From Gammaproteobacteria bacterium (GTDB taxonomy: Bacteria > Pseudomonadota > Gammaproteobacteria > GCA-002705445 > GCA-002716945), in the NCBI GenBank assembly GCA_002716945.1, contig PBCF01000001.1, forward strand, positions 1 to 44,408: DNA of 44,408 nucleotides, read 5' to 3'. Of the stretch, positions 43,659 to 44,408 are shown piece by piece (the first letter of the stretch is position 1; every line of letters starts with the position of its first letter). Position numbers and translations under genes: made by a program. A model generated the notes under the pieces. The model was given only the letters and a program-made list of their open reading frames with translations, had not been told where the DNA came from and searched no databases.

Positions 43659-44002
43659 CGAGCTGCTGCTGCTTGTGCAGTTTCGCTACCATATTTTTCA
43701 TTAATTTTTTCAATACTTTCAAAGTGATCTGCCCTACGATGAGTCAAGCACATACCTTTTTTATCTACGCCCCATAACGCGTATGCTATGAAAGTTTTTA
43801 AGTGGTCTGGTGTTTGGTCCATATGTGGAATTCCAAATCTTATGAGCAGATTATTTCTATCTGCACCACTATCTTTTTGTTCTTTCATTATCCTTTGAAC
43901 TTCTACTTGAAGATCTTTTACATCTTCACCGTTCCATTTACCAACAACCGTTCCGTCAGGTAAAATAATATCGTCTCCTTGTGGTACTGGATGATCCGGC
44001 AT
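43640..44002 (-). CDS. Hypothetical protein (120 aa), soluble
   Basis: I do not recognise this 120-residue soluble protein. It opens with MPDHPVPQGDDIILPDGTVVG, continues with a helical Lys/Glu/Arg-rich middle, then FIAYALWGVDKKGMCLTHRRADHF (key ALWGVDKKGMC, THRRADHF), and ends AAAARYREPK. There is no signal peptide or membrane segment. A clear AAAGGAG Shine-Dalgarno sits about 8 bp before ATG 44002, stronger than for most genes here, suggesting good expression. The His/Asp/Arg cluster near the C-terminus could be functional but that is conjecture. Confidence 0.7.
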   Translation of the reverse strand: MPDHPVPQGDDIILPDGTVVGKWNGEDVKDLQVEVQRIMKEQKDSGADRNNLLIRFGIPHMDQTPDHLKTFIAYALWGVDKKGMCLTHRRADHFESIEKINEKYGSETAQAAAARYREPK

Positions 44003-44082
44003 TTTTATTCTCCTTTAAAAAATTATTAGACTCTATGATAATAAATATTAACTATAAAAACAAGACCATATTATAAATAAGG

Positions 44083-44408
44083 TTAATTGCATGGGAAGTT
44101 TCTCGCAAAAGAATTCCTCAGGGCAAGCCCAATAAGTGGCTCGTCTTTATATTTACTATAAAAAGAATCTCTCATATTTAATTCTTCATCTATCATTTTT
44201 TTAATTTCATTTGATGGAAGCATGATATCTTTTGGTTTGCAAAATAAAGACATATCATGTTTTCTGAAGGCATACTCAGAAGCCCAATCTAGTCCATTTT
44301 CTAACCCATATAAATAACCATCAAATTTAGTGTTATCACGATTTTCTTTATATTCAGCAACAGTGGGCACGTCTTTGGCAAAGCTTAAACTCGTCAAAAA
44401 GAAAAAAG
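44083..44408 (-). CDS. Rap1a/Tai-like secreted small protein (partial, N-terminus off window)
   Basis: The minus-strand frame is open to the window edge; the visible start (FFFLTSLSFA, then KDV) looks like the end of a signal peptide, so the true start lies beyond 44408. The mature part (about 102 residues) has GYLYGLENGLDW, FCKPKDIMLPSNEIKKMID, and a terminal PLIGLALRNSFARNFPC. The layout of two Cys, a helix after the first Cys and a final AL...F.FPC resembles Rap1a/Tai immunity-type periplasmic proteins. Such proteins are widespread without toxins, so an immunity role is not claimed. Confidence 0.5.
   Translation of the reverse strand, partial: FFFLTSLSFAKDVPTVAEYKENRDNTKFDGYLYGLENGLDWASEYAFRKHDMSLFCKPKDIMLPSNEIKKMIDEELNMRDSFYSKYKDEPLIGLALRNSFARNFPCN

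Noticed and set aside
44083-44408. Toxin-immunity or T6SS locus from the Rap1a-like protein
   Set aside because: Only one weakly matching, truncated gene and no effector or secretion component in view.
1-44408. CRISPR arrays, IS elements or tandem repeat arrays
   Set aside because: No regularly spaced repeats, transposase genes or terminal inverted repeats were seen.

Overview
The window is a densely packed stretch of bacterial chromosome, very AT-rich (roughly 30% GC by eye), with almost no space between genes, many 1-30 bp overlaps and occasional TTG/GTG starts. Gene content and order are gammaproteobacterial. Three Pseudomonas-type neighbourhoods are recognisable: hisB-hisH-hisA-hisF-hisE-tatABC, coaBC-algC-argB-pyrE-crc/xth, and lptM-lysA-dapF-xerC, alongside hslV-hslU-DUF971. 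The low GC and compaction suggest a streamlined, probably free-living marine gammaproteobacterium of SAR86-like character. That assignment is inference; there is no rRNA or other decisive phylogenetic marker here. No rRNA, tRNA, CRISPR array, IS element or integrase was found.

Layout. 1-880: accessory-looking left end with a truncated secreted Tyr/Asp/Gly-rich protein, a 239-bp intergenic region with direct repeats and a GC-rich island, a phage-type MazG-like pyrophosphohydrolase and a 41-residue membrane peptide. 882-2075 (minus): an SDR oxidoreductase and a conserved unknown protein. 2126-7050 (minus): his-tat operon ending with a shortened phosphoglycerate mutase and a hairpin. 7117-13415 (minus): def-fmt-trkA-trkH-lpxL-pip, covering N-formyl-Met initiation and processing, potassium uptake and lipid A acylation. 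13436-20114: topA-tsaC-hemF and hemB-aroE on plus, with a thioesterase and a gamma-carbonic-anhydrase-like gene on minus. 20186-28059 (plus): one apparent transcription unit of a formaldehyde-activating-enzyme homologue (fae-like), ubiA, bioB, bioF, coaBC, algC, argB and a TSUP permease. 28061-33241: pyrE (minus), a Crc/exonuclease III homologue, ampG, rraA, ccmA and ccmB (plus), then ccmC in inverted orientation. 33290-34654: a 48-residue basic peptide, nudE and yrfG. 34625-42960 (minus): a long operon lptM-lysA-dapF-xerC-hslV-hslU-DUF971-ridA-recG-ubiC. 42993-44408: a carboxylesterase, an unknown 120-residue protein and a truncated Rap1a-like secreted protein.

Most of the window is core metabolism: histidine, lysine/peptidoglycan, arginine, pyrimidine, biotin, CoA, haem, ubiquinone and cytochrome c maturation. 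The most notable departures are: a Fae homologue whose catalytic His position reads Glu; a Crc-locus protein that keeps a complete exonuclease III active site; hisI, dut, rsmB and the DUF484 gene missing from loci where relatives keep them; and the repeat-bearing GC island at 212-368. I did not find a convincing new multi-gene system.
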